Shown in pieces: positions 8,273-16,980 of a stretch of DNA of 64,000 bases. Under the pieces are notes generated by a model. That model made no database searches. It was not told the DNA's origin and saw only the letters and a list, made by a program, of their open reading frames with translations. Numbering within the stretch: the first letter of the stretch is position 1; every line of letters starts with the position of its first letter. The translations under genes and the position numbers were made by a program. This DNA comes from Streptomyces sp. NRRL F-5122 (GTDB lineage Bacteria > Actinomycetota > Actinomycetes > Streptomycetales > Streptomycetaceae): the NCBI RefSeq assembly GCF_001507435.1, contig NZ_LMWH01000259.1, positions 1 to 64,000 on the forward strand, given 5' to 3'.

Positions 8273-9307
8273 ATGACGCAGGTGACTCCTCCCGGGTGGT
8301 ACCCCGACCCGGGGCAGACAAGTGACGCGCCCGCCACCGAGCGCTGGTGGGACGGATCGGCATGGACGGACCGGACCCGCCTCGCGGAACCGTCCGCCGC
8401 GTGGGGTCCGCCGACGGTCGTCGCCCAGCCGGGCGCCCCGTTCGGCGTCGGCCCGTATCCGGGCGCGGCACCCGCGCCCGCACGGCGCCGTGGGCGCACC
8501 GCGGTGGCCGTCGCGGCGGCGATCCTGGTCCTCGCGGGAGTCGGCGGCGGCGTGTACGCGCTCACCGCGGACGACGGCGGCAGCGGAAACACGGCGCGCT
8601 CCGAGGCCCCCGGCGGGCAGGGCGACCGGGGCGGCCCCTTCGGCGGCCAGGGAGGTCCCTTCGGGGACCAGGGCGGATCCGGTGGTTCGGGCGGTTCCGG
8701 CGGTCCGGGCGGTTCCGGGGGCTCCGACGGGCAGACGCCCGCACCCGGCGAACCCGGGGGGCCGCAGTCCGAGGACGGATACGCCCTCGACCCGTTCAAC
8801 GGCATCAGCATCCCCGTGCCGGACGGCTGGAGCGGCGGGATGATCGACGGAGGGGCGACCGTCCAGTCCAAGGGCGAGTACAAGTGCCCCGGCGACCCGT
8901 CGAAGACGTGCAGCACCGGAGGGGCGTACTCGGCTTCCGCCGACGCGCAGGGGCTGGCGGCCGCCACGGCGGAGGCGGCGGCGAAGCAGGACATCGCCAA
9001 GAACGCCGAGGAGTCCTACGGCGGCAATTCCTACGGCGGGATCACCTCGCACCAGGTGCTGGCCTCCAAGGCGGTGACCGTGGCCGGTCAGCAGGGCTAC
9101 ATGGTCCGCTGGAAGGCGATCACCAAGACCGGCGCCGACGGCTACGTCGAGTCCCTGGTCTTCCCGTCGCCGGCCGACACAAAGCACCTGGTCGTCGTCC
9201 GTTTCGGCATAGACGTGGGGGCGAACGCCCCCGCGCCCTCCGTTCTCGACCAGATCACCAAGGGCATCAAGTCCGCCTCGGTGAGCGGCAACGGGCAGAA
9301 CGCCTGA
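8273..9307 (+). CDS. DUF2510 membrane-anchored protein with Gly-rich linker
   Basis: 344 residues. Residues about 5-38 form a DUF2510 domain (PPGWYPDPG ... RWWDGSAWTDRT), an actinobacterial module at the cytoplasmic N-terminus of many membrane proteins. A proline-rich stretch and RRR lead into one transmembrane helix (about 78-98, TAVAVAAAILVLAGVGGGVYALTA split by the membrane). A very Gly-rich linker (about 103-160, repeated GGSGG and GGPFG units) follows, then an extracellular domain of about 180 residues with two Cys (KCPGD and KTCST) likely forming a disulfide. The function is unknown; a surface-exposed domain on a flexible stalk is the structural reading. ATG 8273 is chosen because DUF2510 proteins start just before the PGWYPDP motif. 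A strong double hairpin follows the stop. Confidence 0.8.
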   Translation: MTQVTPPGWYPDPGQTSDAPATERWWDGSAWTDRTRLAEPSAAWGPPTVVAQPGAPFGVGPYPGAAPAPARRRGRTAVAVAAAILVLAGVGGGVYALTADDGGSGNTARSEAPGGQGDRGGPFGGQGGPFGDQGGSGGSGGSGGPGGSGGSDGQTPAPGEPGGPQSEDGYALDPFNGISIPVPDGWSGGMIDGGATVQSKGEYKCPGDPSKTCSTGGAYSASADAQGLAAATAEAAAKQDIAKNAEESYGGNSYGGITSHQVLASKAVTVAGQQGYMVRWKAITKTGADGYVESLVFPSPADTKHLVVVRFGIDVGANAPAPSVLDQITKGIKSASVSGNGQNA

Positions 9308-9320
9308 GCCGCTTCGGCCT

Positions 9321-9380
9321 CCCCGCCCGGCCGGATGCCATGCGGCCGGGCGGGGTTCCCCTCCGCTCAAGGGGAACCCC
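9321..9380 (+). terminator. Two overlapping terminator hairpins
   Basis: A perfect 13-bp stem CCCCGCCCGGCCG (9321-9333) pairs with 9343-9355 across a 9-nt loop. A second perfect 10-bp stem GGGGTTCCCC (9352-9361) pairs with GGGGAACCCC (9371-9380). The two share 9352-9355, so they are mutually exclusive at their ends. The position between the convergent DUF2510 and TetR genes fits a bidirectional, U-tract-less terminator of the kind usual in Streptomyces. Confidence 0.75.
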
Positions 9381-9469
9381 ACCCGGCCGGGGTGGTGCGC
9401 CGCCCCCGTCCCCACGGTGCGGCGCGAACAGGCCGTCGTCCGGTCATCCCGCGGACGACGACCTGCGTC

Positions 9470-10084
9470 TCAGGTGAGTCCGAGCCCCGGAAGCATCACC
9501 GCGTCCACGAAGCGTGTGAGATATTCCTCATCCGCGTGCCGCCCCTCGAGGATCGGACGCAGTCGCAGCAGGCCCAGCAACTGCGCGGGGATGTACTCCA
9601 GTGCCGGATGGTCGGCCGGCACCTCCCCGCGTTCCACACCGCGGCGAACGATCTCCTGCAGCGCCCTGATCTCGGGCTCCACAAGGGTCTCCCGCAGCGC
9701 CTGGGCGAGTTCCCGGTCCTGCATGACGGCGGGACCGAGGGCCTGGAACAGCGCGCTGTCGCGACGCGACCACTCCGCGGCGGCCTGCGCCGCGGCACGC
9801 AGGTCCCCGGCGAAGGAGCCGGTGTCGATGCCCGAGATCCGCACGCAGCGGGTGGCTCTGAGGGCGGCCGCCACGAACTGGGGCTTCGTCTTCCACTGCC
9901 GGTACAGCGTCGACTTGCTGCACCGGGTGCTGGCGGCCACACCCTCCATCGTGACGGCCTCGTAGCCGCAGCTGCGGATCTGCTCGAGAACGGCGTCGAA
10001 GAACTCCCGCTCCCGTTCGGGCGTGATCTTGGAACGGCGCGAGGCGGCAACCGTGTCCGGTGCATCCGCTGCCTGCGACGTCAT
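9470..10084 (-). CDS. TetR/AcrR-family transcriptional regulator
   Basis: 204 residues from ATG 10084. The N-terminal HTH spans about residues 20-65 (REREFFDAVLEQIRSCGYEAVTMEGVAASTRCSKSTLYRQWKTK), a canonical TetR motif in which CSKSTLYRQW is the recognition helix. The C-terminal ligand domain ends in a TetR_C-like helix set (PAQLLGLLRLRPILEGRHADEEYLTRFVDAVMLPGL). The frame is open further upstream, but that extension would cross the inverted-repeat operator, so the internal ATG is preferred. It is divergent from a PAP2-EamA membrane gene pair and probably represses that pair and itself through the large inverted repeat between them. The effector is unknown. Confidence 0.9.
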   Translation of the reverse strand: MTSQAADAPDTVAASRRSKITPEREREFFDAVLEQIRSCGYEAVTMEGVAASTRCSKSTLYRQWKTKPQFVAAALRATRCVRISGIDTGSFAGDLRAAAQAAAEWSRRDSALFQALGPAVMQDRELAQALRETLVEPEIRALQEIVRRGVERGEVPADHPALEYIPAQLLGLLRLRPILEGRHADEEYLTRFVDAVMLPGLGLT

Positions 10085-10136
10085 GACGTGGCTCCTCGGT
10101 CGTGGCCCCGGCCCGTGGGCCGCTTCACACCAGTAT

Positions 10137-10190
10137 ATCGATACGCCAGTGTACCGGTACGGGAGCGTATCGGTACACTGGCGTATCGAT
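10137..10190. promoter_or_regulatory. Long inverted repeat, probable TetR operator
   Basis: A perfect 20-bp inverted repeat: ATCGATACGCCAGTGTACCG at 10137-10156 and its reverse complement at 10171-10190, separated by 14 bp. Each arm is built from smaller GTAT/GTAC half-sites (GTATCGAT, GTACCGGTAC, GTATCGGTAC), giving several nested dyads that could seat two or more TetR dimers. It lies 52 bp upstream of the TetR start and about 100 bp upstream of the PAP2 start, in a much less GC-rich patch likely to hold both divergent promoters. Confidence 0.75.
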
Positions 10191-10287
10191 GAGCCTTGGA
10201 CAGGACCCACTCGTCTGTCGAGTGGACCCTTTCCTGGGCTCACCACGCACCACCCCACGCACGTACCGTCAGCAAAGGGGCCGGGGG

Positions 10288-11115
10288 ATGCATTCCCGTA
10301 CCGAGCCTGAAGGAGACGGAGCCGCCGCAATACGGCGGCCTCCCCTCATCCGCGAGCTCCTGCTGGTCGCAGGGCTCTTCCTCGTCTACAAGTTCGGCCG
10401 TCAGTTGGCGAACGGCCACACGGCCGAGGCCTTCCACAACGCACACCGGGTCTGGCACTGGGAGCGCTCCCTCCATCTGCCGGGCGAGAGCGACGTGCAG
10501 TCCGTGCTGCTGCACGGCGACACCCTCGTCCGCGCCGCGAACACCTATTACGTCGCCGTCCACTTCACGGCCACCGCGATCTTCCTGGCCTGGCTCTATC
10601 TGCGGCGCCCCGAGCACTACCTGTGGGCCCGCCGCATCCTCGCCCTGCTGACCGGGGCGGCGCTGGCACTGCACCTCACGTTTCCGCTCGCCCCTCCGCG
10701 GATGCTCGACGTGGCCCATCTGGTGGACACCGGTCAGGCGTACGGACCGACCGTGTACGGGGCGAAGCCGGCGGCCGACTCGATGGCCAACCAGTTCGCC
10801 GCCATGCCCTCACTGCACTTCGGCTGGGCACTGATGGTCGCGATCGGGCTGATCGCGGCGACCCGGTCCCGCTGGCGGTGGCTGTGGCTGCTGCATCCGC
10901 TGCTGACCCTGGTCGTGATCGTCGGCACGGCCAACCACTACTGGCTGGACGCCGTCGTCGCCGCCGTGCTGCTCTGCATCGCACTGAACATGGTCCACGC
11001 CCCGTCGCCGACCTCGCGGGGAACGACCGGAGTGGTGCCGCGTCCGGTGCCGTCGCCGCGACGGGTCGGGCCCACGAGGGCCGACGGCCCCGGCCTGGTG
11101 GGAGCCGGCCGATGA
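10288..11115 (+). CDS. PAP2 superfamily (Aur1/Ipt1-like) integral membrane phosphatase/transferase
   Basis: 275 residues, ATG 10288 with AAAGGGG about 8-14 bp upstream. Several hydrophobic helices are visible (around 30, 80, 115, 185, 205 and 225). The conserved membrane-exposed motifs MPSLHFGWAL and GTANHYWLDAVVA match the inositol-phosphotransferase/PAP2_3 group (Ser-Leu-His and His-Tyr-Trp-x-Asp), where the two His and the Asp form the phosphatidyl-transfer catalytic centre. A lipid phosphate or phospho-head-group is the likely substrate. The stop overlaps the next gene (ATGA 11112-11115), so the two membrane proteins are probably co-translated and controlled by the adjacent TetR regulator. 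Confidence 0.85.
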   Translation: MHSRTEPEGDGAAAIRRPPLIRELLLVAGLFLVYKFGRQLANGHTAEAFHNAHRVWHWERSLHLPGESDVQSVLLHGDTLVRAANTYYVAVHFTATAIFLAWLYLRRPEHYLWARRILALLTGAALALHLTFPLAPPRMLDVAHLVDTGQAYGPTVYGAKPAADSMANQFAAMPSLHFGWALMVAIGLIAATRSRWRWLWLLHPLLTLVVIVGTANHYWLDAVVAAVLLCIALNMVHAPSPTSRGTTGVVPRPVPSPRRVGPTRADGPGLVGAGR

Positions 11116-12104
11116 GCGCCACGGTCCTCGCCGTCGTCCTGTCCCTGTTCTCCGCCGTCGCGTACGCGGCCGCCGCCGTCGCCCAGGAGCGGCTCGCGGC
11201 GCGCACCTCCGGCGCCGGTGTGCTGCGGCTGTTGCGGCACCCCGCCTGGTGGTGGTCGGTCGTGCTGAACGCCTCCGCCGCGCTTCTGCACGTCGCCGCC
11301 CTCAAGTTCGGTCCGCTGACGCTGGTCCAGCCGCTGGGCGCGCTCACGCTGGTGGCGGCGGTGCCGCTGGGCGCGCGGGTCGCGGGCCGCAGGGTCAGCA
11401 GGGTCGAGTGGCGGGGCACCGCGCTCACTCTGATCGGTCTCGCGGCGCTGCTGGTGACGGCGTCCGGACCCGAACCCGACGACATACTGAGCCCGCCGGA
11501 GGCACTGGCCGTGGCGGGCACCACCGCCGCCCTGATCGGCCTGCTGACCCTGCCCGGCTCCCGGCTCCGCCCCGTCGGCGGGACAGCCGCCGGTTCCCGT
11601 ACCGGGCTTCGGCACGCGACCGCGTCGGGCTTCGCCTCCGGTGTCGCCTCGGCTCTCACCCAGACGGTGACGGTGGCGGCGACGGACCGTTCGGGATCGC
11701 TGCTCAGCCCGCAGGTCGTCGTGGTCGCGCTGCTGGTGGCCGCGTTCGCGACGGGCGGTCTGCTGCTGTCGCAGACGGCGTACCGGGGCGGTCTCGGTGG
11801 ACCGCTCGCCCTGGTGACCCTCGCCAACCCCGTGGCGGCGGCGGTGATCGGCCTCTCCCTGCTGGGCGAACGCCTTCAGGGCGGGGCGGCGGGCGTACTC
11901 CTCGCCCTGGCCGGCGCGGCGCTCGCCTCGTGGGGTGTGGTGGCGCTGTCGCGGTCGGCGCCCGAGCCCGTCGTGGCGCCCGCGGACGAGGACCATCCGG
12001 TGGCGGCGGTGCTCGCCCTTGAGTCCCTGACGCTCCCCTACGAAGGCCCCCTGGTGCCGAAGCAACCGGCGCCCACGCCGCCGGAGCACCTGACGGCGAT
12101 GTAG
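11112..12104 (+). CDS. EamA/DMT-type multidrug-metabolite transporter
   Basis: 330 residues with about ten hydrophobic segments arranged as two repeated halves, as in EamA (drug/metabolite) transporters and magnesium-transporter-like NIPA homologues. Characteristic stretches are ALKFGPLTLVQPLGALTLVAAVPLGA in the first half and GPLALVTLANPVAAAVIGLSLLGERL in the second, the conserved end-of-half segment of DMT proteins. A proline-rich cytoplasmic tail follows (about 295-330). ATG 11112 overlaps the PAP2 stop. The substrate is unknown; coupling to a lipid-phosphate enzyme and a TetR regulator suggests a stress- or lipid-linked export role. Confidence 0.85.
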   Translation: MSATVLAVVLSLFSAVAYAAAAVAQERLAARTSGAGVLRLLRHPAWWWSVVLNASAALLHVAALKFGPLTLVQPLGALTLVAAVPLGARVAGRRVSRVEWRGTALTLIGLAALLVTASGPEPDDILSPPEALAVAGTTAALIGLLTLPGSRLRPVGGTAAGSRTGLRHATASGFASGVASALTQTVTVAATDRSGSLLSPQVVVVALLVAAFATGGLLLSQTAYRGGLGGPLALVTLANPVAAAVIGLSLLGERLQGGAAGVLLALAGAALASWGVVALSRSAPEPVVAPADEDHPVAAVLALESLTLPYEGPLVPKQPAPTPPEHLTAM

Positions 12105-12110
12105 GACGAA

Positions 12111-12146
12111 CGGCGGCCGGAGCGTGTGTGCACGCTCCGGCCGCCG
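12111..12146. terminator. Bidirectional terminator hairpin
   Basis: A perfect 16-bp stem, CGGCGGCCGGAGCGTG (12111-12126) with its complement at 12131-12146 around a TGTG tetraloop. It sits between the convergent EamA transporter and the scramblase-like gene. Confidence 0.85.
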
Positions 12147-12172
12147 TGATGGTCCGCCGCGGTCCGGGAGAC

Positions 12173-13006
12173 TCAGCCGAACCCGCGGGAGTCCTGCTTC
12201 AGTGCCGTGTCGACGGTGAGCGCGGTGGCCACGACCAGGCTCAGCAGGGGCTCGGGCAACTGGTAGTGGATCTGCAGGACGTAGTTGTCCGCGGTCGTGA
12301 ACATTGTCTTCGCCAGGCCCTCCCAGGTCTTCGTGATCCGCGCGACCTCGTTCTCGGCGTGGTCGACGATCGCGAAGTTCCAGGCGCGCCAGTTCTCCGC
12401 CTTGATCGCGCCGACCTGCCGGCCGTTCGCGATCATCGCGAAGTTGATCTTTCCGATTATGTTCTGCTGGACGATCTCACCGACGGGCTGTCCGTCCGGA
12501 CGCTCCACGACCACCCGGGACTTCAGGAACTTCGCGGGCCGGATCAGCACCAGCTGCGGCTGCCCGTGGGCGTCCCGGATCTCCAGCTTGTGGGTCAGGA
12601 ACTGGTCCACACTGGAGACGAAGCGCAGGGCCTTCTTCAGCACGCTCTGCCCGATCTCGGTGACCGAGCCGATCTGGTTGCCGTTCTGGTCGAAGACGCT
12701 GTACTCGTTCGTCAGCTCGATCAGTTTGGCCTTCTGGTTCACGACCAGCACCGGTTCGGTGAACAGCGTGCCGCCGCCGGAGCCGCTCGCGGCGACTCCG
12801 GCCTGCTGCTGCACCTGACGCTGTACGCGCGGGTCCGGCGCCGCGGCCTGCTGCTGCGCATACGCCTGCTGCGGCACCTGGCCCTGGCCCTGGCCCTCGG
12901 CCTGGGTGTGCTGGGTCCACTGGGCGCCGTCCCAGTACCGCAGGGTACGGGGCGCGCCGTGCGGGTCCGGGTACCAGCCCGCAGGAGTGTTCGATTGCGT
13001 GGTCAC
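12173..13006 (-). CDS. DUF2510 / phospholipid-scramblase-related (LURP-one fold) protein
   Basis: 277 residues. Residues about 8-35 are a DUF2510 motif (PAGWYPDPHGAPRTLRYWDGAQWTQHT), then a Gln/Ala-rich low-complexity linker (about 36-75). From about 80 onward there is a scramblase/LURP-one-like beta-barrel domain (FTEPVLVVNQKAKLIELTNEYSVFDQNGNQIGSVTEIGQ ... in the family, with FLTHKLEIRDAHGQPQLVL). The C-terminal helix (PEPLLSLVVATALTVDTAL) resembles the buried C-terminal helix of this fold. Such tubby-like proteins bind lipid or nucleic acid, and in bacteria no enzymatic role is established. The gene stands alone, with a convergent hairpin terminator behind it. Confidence 0.8.
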   Translation of the reverse strand: MTTQSNTPAGWYPDPHGAPRTLRYWDGAQWTQHTQAEGQGQGQVPQQAYAQQQAAAPDPRVQRQVQQQAGVAASGSGGGTLFTEPVLVVNQKAKLIELTNEYSVFDQNGNQIGSVTEIGQSVLKKALRFVSSVDQFLTHKLEIRDAHGQPQLVLIRPAKFLKSRVVVERPDGQPVGEIVQQNIIGKINFAMIANGRQVGAIKAENWRAWNFAIVDHAENEVARITKTWEGLAKTMFTTADNYVLQIHYQLPEPLLSLVVATALTVDTALKQDSRGFG

Positions 13007-13091
13007 CGGGGCACACTACCCCGAGCACACCGGTAACCGGCGAGCCCCCCACAACACCGGATCCATGGCGCGTACGGCGTCGGCACCATGT

Positions 13092-15143
13092 CTACTTCGC
13101 GGCGATCGCGGGATCGCTCACGCCCGGCTGTCCGTTCTCGACGTGTCCGGCGAGACGGCGCAGGAAGGACGGGTCGGCGTCGGAGGTGACGGTCAGGTCG
13201 TACCAGCGCCGGCTCGCCTTCAGGTCGACGGTGTACTTCACGGTGTCGTGGGAGCGCACCGTGAACGTCTTCGCCTTCCCGCCGTATCCGTCGCCGACCT
13301 TCAGCTTCACCGTGCGGGAGCCCTTGTTCACAAGGGTCAGCTCGATGTCGTCGCCGATGTACCGCGCGCCGACCTCGGGACCCGCCTGCTTGCCGGGTCC
13401 CTTGAAGACGCGCAGGAAGCCGTTCGGCCCGTGCACGGTCAGGTCGTAGGACCCTCCGGAGTACGCGGAGTTCCACGTGTCCGACAGCGTCTTGCCGGCT
13501 GCCGTGGTGTAGGTCCAGGGGCCGTCGGTGCGGTTGCCGGAGGTGACGAGGAACGCGGCACCCGCGTGTGCACCGGAGGCGAACGTCAACGTGAACTTTC
13601 CGGCTGCGGGGTCCGAGGAGCCCGTCACGACCGGCGCGTACCCGAGCGGGCGGGCGGGCCGCAGTCCGCGCTCCTGCTTGGGCAGGACCGAGTCGGCGGG
13701 CGGGGTGGGCACGAAGTCGGGGTGACGGTCGCGGTCCGGCGGCTCGTAGCCGTCCGTGGCCGGCAGCGACACCGGCTTGGTGTCCTTGCGCGAGAAGTCG
13801 AACGCCGAGGTCAAGTCACCGCAGACGGCACGCCGCCAGGGCGAGATGTTCGGCTCGTGGACGCCGAAACGGCTCTCCATGAACCGGATCACGGACGTGT
13901 GGTCGAACGTCTCGGAGCAGACGTAACCGCCCTTGCTCCACGGCGAGACGACAAGCATCGGCACACGCTGGCCGAGTCCGTAGGGACCGGCGACATGGGA
14001 GGCGTCGCCCGCGAGGACGTCCGGGCCGGCGTCGACCGTGGACTTGCCCTGCGCGGCGGAGGCCGGCGGGAACGGCGGGACCAGGTGGTCGAAGAAGCCG
14101 TCGTTCTCGTCGTACGTGATGAACAGGGCAGTCTTGGCCCACACCTGCGGGTCCGAGGTGAGCGCGTCGAGGACCTGGGAGACGTACCAGGCGCCGTAGT
14201 TCGCGGGCCAGTTGGGGTGCTCCGTGAAGGCCTCGGGGGCGACGACCCAGGAGATCTGGGGCAGCTTGCCGCCCTTGACGTCCGCCTTGAGCCGGTCGAA
14301 GAAGCCCTCGCCCTTGCGGGCGTCGGTGCCGGTACGGGCCTTGTCGTACAGCGGGTCGCCCGGCTTGGCGTTGCGGTACTGGTTGAAGTACAGCAGCGAG
14401 TTGTCGCCGTAGTTGCCCCGGTAGGCGTCCTCGATCCAGCCCCAGCCGCCGGCCGCGTCCAGGCCGTCGCCGACGTCCTGGTAGATCTTCCAGGAGACCC
14501 CCGCCTTCTCCAGGCGCTCGGGGTAGGTGGTCCAGCCGTAACCCGCCTCGTCGTTGCCGAGGACCGGGCCGCCGCCCTTGCCGTCGTTGCCGGTGTAACC
14601 CGTCCACATGTAGTAGCGGTTCGGGTCGGTGGAACCGATGAACGAGCAGTGGTACGCGTCGCAGATGGTGAAGGCGTCGGCGAGCGCGTAGTGGAAGGGT
14701 ATGTCCTCACGCTGCAGGTACGCCATCGTCGTCGAGGACTTGGCGGGCACCCACTTGTCGTACTTGCCACCGTTGAAAGCGGCATGGCCGTCGTTCCAGC
14801 CGTGCGGGAGGTCCTGGATGAAGGCCAGGCCCAGGTCGTCGGCGTCGGGCCGGAAGGGGAGGATGTCCTTCGACCCGTCCGACTGGTGCCAGACCGACTT
14901 GCCGTTCGGCAGGGTTACGGGGCGCGGGTCGCCGAAGCCGCGGACGCCTCGGAGCGTGCCGAAGTAGTGGTCGAAGGAGCGGTTCTCCTGCATCAGGACG
15001 ACGATGTGCTCGACGTCCTCGATCGTGCCGGAGCGGTGGTGCGCGGGAAGGGCCGCGGCGCGCTCAATGCTGTTGGAGAGCGCGGTGAACGCGGCGGTAC
15101 CGCCCGCGAGTTGGAGGAATCGGCGCCGGTTGACCTCGGGCAT
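13092..15143 (-). CDS. Tat-exported phosphocholine-preferring phospholipase C
   Basis: 683 residues from ATG 15143, with GAGAGG 10 bp upstream. The N-terminus has a twin-arginine signal (NRRRFLQLAGG, residues 5-15) followed by an Ala-rich h-region. The phosphoesterase domain (about 45-440) carries the acid-phosphatase/phospholipase C landmarks QENRSFDHYFG, HGWNDGHAAFNGG, DAFTICDAYHCSFIGSTDPNR, TYDENDGFFDHL and RVPMLVVSPWSKGG. Two C-terminal DUF756-type beta domains follow (about 495-580 and 590-675). The architecture equals that of PlcN/PlcH-type enzymes that hydrolyse phosphatidylcholine or sphingomyelin outside the cell, often under phosphate starvation. I could not find a convincing PHO box; CGTCAA at 15225-15230 (TTGACG on the coding strand) may be a -35 element. 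Confidence 0.92.
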   Translation of the reverse strand: MPEVNRRRFLQLAGGTAAFTALSNSIERAAALPAHHRSGTIEDVEHIVVLMQENRSFDHYFGTLRGVRGFGDPRPVTLPNGKSVWHQSDGSKDILPFRPDADDLGLAFIQDLPHGWNDGHAAFNGGKYDKWVPAKSSTTMAYLQREDIPFHYALADAFTICDAYHCSFIGSTDPNRYYMWTGYTGNDGKGGGPVLGNDEAGYGWTTYPERLEKAGVSWKIYQDVGDGLDAAGGWGWIEDAYRGNYGDNSLLYFNQYRNAKPGDPLYDKARTGTDARKGEGFFDRLKADVKGGKLPQISWVVAPEAFTEHPNWPANYGAWYVSQVLDALTSDPQVWAKTALFITYDENDGFFDHLVPPFPPASAAQGKSTVDAGPDVLAGDASHVAGPYGLGQRVPMLVVSPWSKGGYVCSETFDHTSVIRFMESRFGVHEPNISPWRRAVCGDLTSAFDFSRKDTKPVSLPATDGYEPPDRDRHPDFVPTPPADSVLPKQERGLRPARPLGYAPVVTGSSDPAAGKFTLTFASGAHAGAAFLVTSGNRTDGPWTYTTAAGKTLSDTWNSAYSGGSYDLTVHGPNGFLRVFKGPGKQAGPEVGARYIGDDIELTLVNKGSRTVKLKVGDGYGGKAKTFTVRSHDTVKYTVDLKASRRWYDLTVTSDADPSFLRRLAGHVENGQPGVSDPAIAAK

Positions 15144-15965
15144 GACTGAACGACCTCTCATCCTTGTGCGGATGGCCGGAACATGAGGAAATGTGTGCGC
15201 AGCGAGTGTTCCAAGGGCAACAAACGTCAAGGAAGGGTTCGATGGCGCGCATGTGAATGTCGCCGGTACAAGTGGTGTTTCTGTGCGCAGCACAGGCCGC
15301 CAGGTGGCGCTTCACCGCAGGTCAAAGAGCTGAACGCGCCTGCCATGACGATGACTTGTCCGGAGAGGTTGCCGCCGCGGGCTCCGTCGGGGACTCCCTG
15401 TGGACGCGTCCGGCGCAGGCGGTGGCGGGGTCTCGCACGACCGCGGATGAGGACCGCCGGGTCCGCCGAGGGACACTCGACTGTCGGCCAGGACCGGCTC
15501 CTCGGGGATGCGCCCCACCGACGGCGGATGCGTCGTCACACGTCATTTCGCGGGAGCAGTCAACGACAGTGCGGCGGTTACGGAGCTCAGCGCGCCCCGA
15601 GCACTGCACTGCGGCGTGGCGGTGATATGGGTCAGCGGCAGGTCGCCGACTGTCCGGCGCGGCTTTTCGCCGCCCGGTTGTGTCCGCCGGGCGGCGACGG
15701 GTCGGCCGACGCCTCACATCTGTTGTCGGCCGCCGGAGCGGTCCACGGATCACGCTCCCCGGAATGCGGCCGGAAGGTCACGGACGATACGCACCCGACG
15801 TGGGCCGGAGAGACGAGCGCGGAATTCGGCCCCTACCGCGTGGTGACAACGCGATCGCCGGGTACGACGGTGAATTCCCGTCGTGGGCATCGAGCCGGGC
15901 CCCGCGATCACTCCTCGGGAGGTCCCGGCCCTGCCGCCACGCCGAGGGGGCCCGGTGGGCACAGC
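15144..15965. other. 822-bp region without a supported gene
   Basis: The first about 100 bp hold the phospholipase C promoter region. From about 15260 to 15965 overlapping open frames exist on both strands, but all translate to Arg/Pro/Gly/Ser-rich sequence without recognisable domains, and none has a good ribosome-binding site. Base composition is more even than in the flanking genes. This could be the remains of a decayed gene, but I cannot identify one. Confidence 0.45.
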
Positions 15966-16625
15966 TCATGCGCTGACGGCCTCGGTCTGGATGTCGTGAC
16001 GGACATGGCCCATCAACTCGCCCAGGTCGCCGACGTCGGGGTCGAGCTCCTCGGCCCGCGGTGCCGCCTTCTGGAGCCATGCCGCCGTGGCCAGGGCCAG
16101 CTCGACGGCCTCCTTCCGCCGGCCGTCGCCGAGCAGCTCCTCGATCTTGAAGGAGATCCCCGCCAGGGTCTCGTCGTCCGTCTCCGGCACCAGGCTGTCC
16201 CTGAGACCGGCCGGATAGGGCGTCCGCTGCCGGGACTCCCGGAGCGCGGTGACGACCGCGGTGTTCTCGCTGTACTGGTCGAGGAGGCCCATGAGGACGT
16301 ACAGCCGCGCCACGAGCCGCGGCAGACCCGGGTGCCGGTCCAGCCAGACCATCAGCTGCGTCTGGCCACCGAGGTGCTCGATCAGCTCCGACATCGCCGA
16401 GGCGAGTGTGTTGGGCAGGACCCAGTGGAACGGCACCAGCCGCGCCACCTGGTCGGCGAGTTCCGACTCCTCCTGCCGGTCGGTCGAACCGGCGATGAAG
16501 TCGCTGACCAGCACACGGTCCAGCCCGAAGCCCGGAGGCGCGGTCCTGTCGGTCGAGGAGTGGGACGAGTCGTGACGCAGGCGCAGGAGCTCGTCGGCGA
16601 TCCTGCTCAGCAGTTTCTCGTGCAT
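15966..16625 (-). CDS. Conserved-looking helical protein of unknown function
   Basis: 219 residues from ATG 16625, chosen because AGGAGG lies 4 bp upstream; the longer frame to 16751 adds a low-complexity extension. The protein is mostly alpha-helical and acidic at its C-terminus (EELDPDVGDLGELMGHVRHDIQTE). It includes a long amphipathic stretch (LVARLYVLMGLLDQYSENTAVVTALRESR). No signal peptide or membrane helix is seen, so it is likely cytoplasmic. I do not recognise the family. The neighbours (a phospholipase C and a decayed hydroxylase) do not suggest a role. Confidence 0.65.
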   Translation of the reverse strand: MHEKLLSRIADELLRLRHDSSHSSTDRTAPPGFGLDRVLVSDFIAGSTDRQEESELADQVARLVPFHWVLPNTLASAMSELIEHLGGQTQLMVWLDRHPGLPRLVARLYVLMGLLDQYSENTAVVTALRESRQRTPYPAGLRDSLVPETDDETLAGISFKIEELLGDGRRKEAVELALATAAWLQKAAPRAEELDPDVGDLGELMGHVRHDIQTEAVSA

Positions 16626-16980
16626 GAGTCCTCCTGGCGCGCCGTACGTTCCTCGTCGTTCCCGGTGGGTGTTCGCTCCCGGCGGCATGCCGTGGGGGCG
16701 CGCGATCGACGGATGAATTGTCCCGAAACCTCCCTCAATACTGTGCCCCACCGACGCCCGGGCTGCGCGTCCGCCGGTCCGGGCGGGCTACGCACGGCCG
16801 GGCCCGGTGGGCGGTCGCCCGGCCGGTGAGCGTTCGCTCACGGACCGTCCCGACGGCCGTGTCCGGCGTCGCCACGCCGTCGGCTCCTGCATGCGGCCCG
16901 GCAGCGGTCACCCGGAACCCGGCCGCGGGACGGGGCAGCACGTTCCCCGTCCGCGGTGCGTGCCACGCCTGCGCCACGCG
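16626..16980. other. 355-bp stretch upstream of the hydroxylase relic, no gene seen
   Basis: Contains the promoter region of the leftward unknown gene. It would have contained earlier parts of the N-monooxygenase gene if that gene was once complete, but I see no flavin- or NADPH-binding motif in any frame. A low-complexity frame continuous with the relic begins at 16807. Confidence 0.4.

Noticed and set aside
7797..8276. Open frame upstream of the DUF2510 gene, and TTGACA at 7797 as its promoter
   Set aside because: The translation is Arg/Pro/Gly-rich without domains, it starts at a TTG without a ribosome-binding site, and no -10 fits the TTGACA at an acceptable distance.
8640..8760. Repeated GGT/GGC-rich units as a tandem repeat or mobile-element trace
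   Set aside because: They are codons of a Gly-rich linker in a protein with a well-defined frame on both sides.
9470..10330. 286-residue version of the TetR regulator
   Set aside because: The extra N-terminus would be encoded by the inverted repeat and the divergent promoter region; the HTH-proximal ATG at 10084 gives the normal TetR size.
15162..15330. PHO box before the phospholipase C gene
   Set aside because: Single GTTCA-like pentamers occur but not as the 11-bp direct repeats required for PhoP binding.
15183..16829. 548-codon rightward open frame across the phospholipase C upstream region
   Set aside because: It is antisense to the better-supported 219-residue gene for half its length, and its composition is typical of a shadow frame in high-GC DNA.
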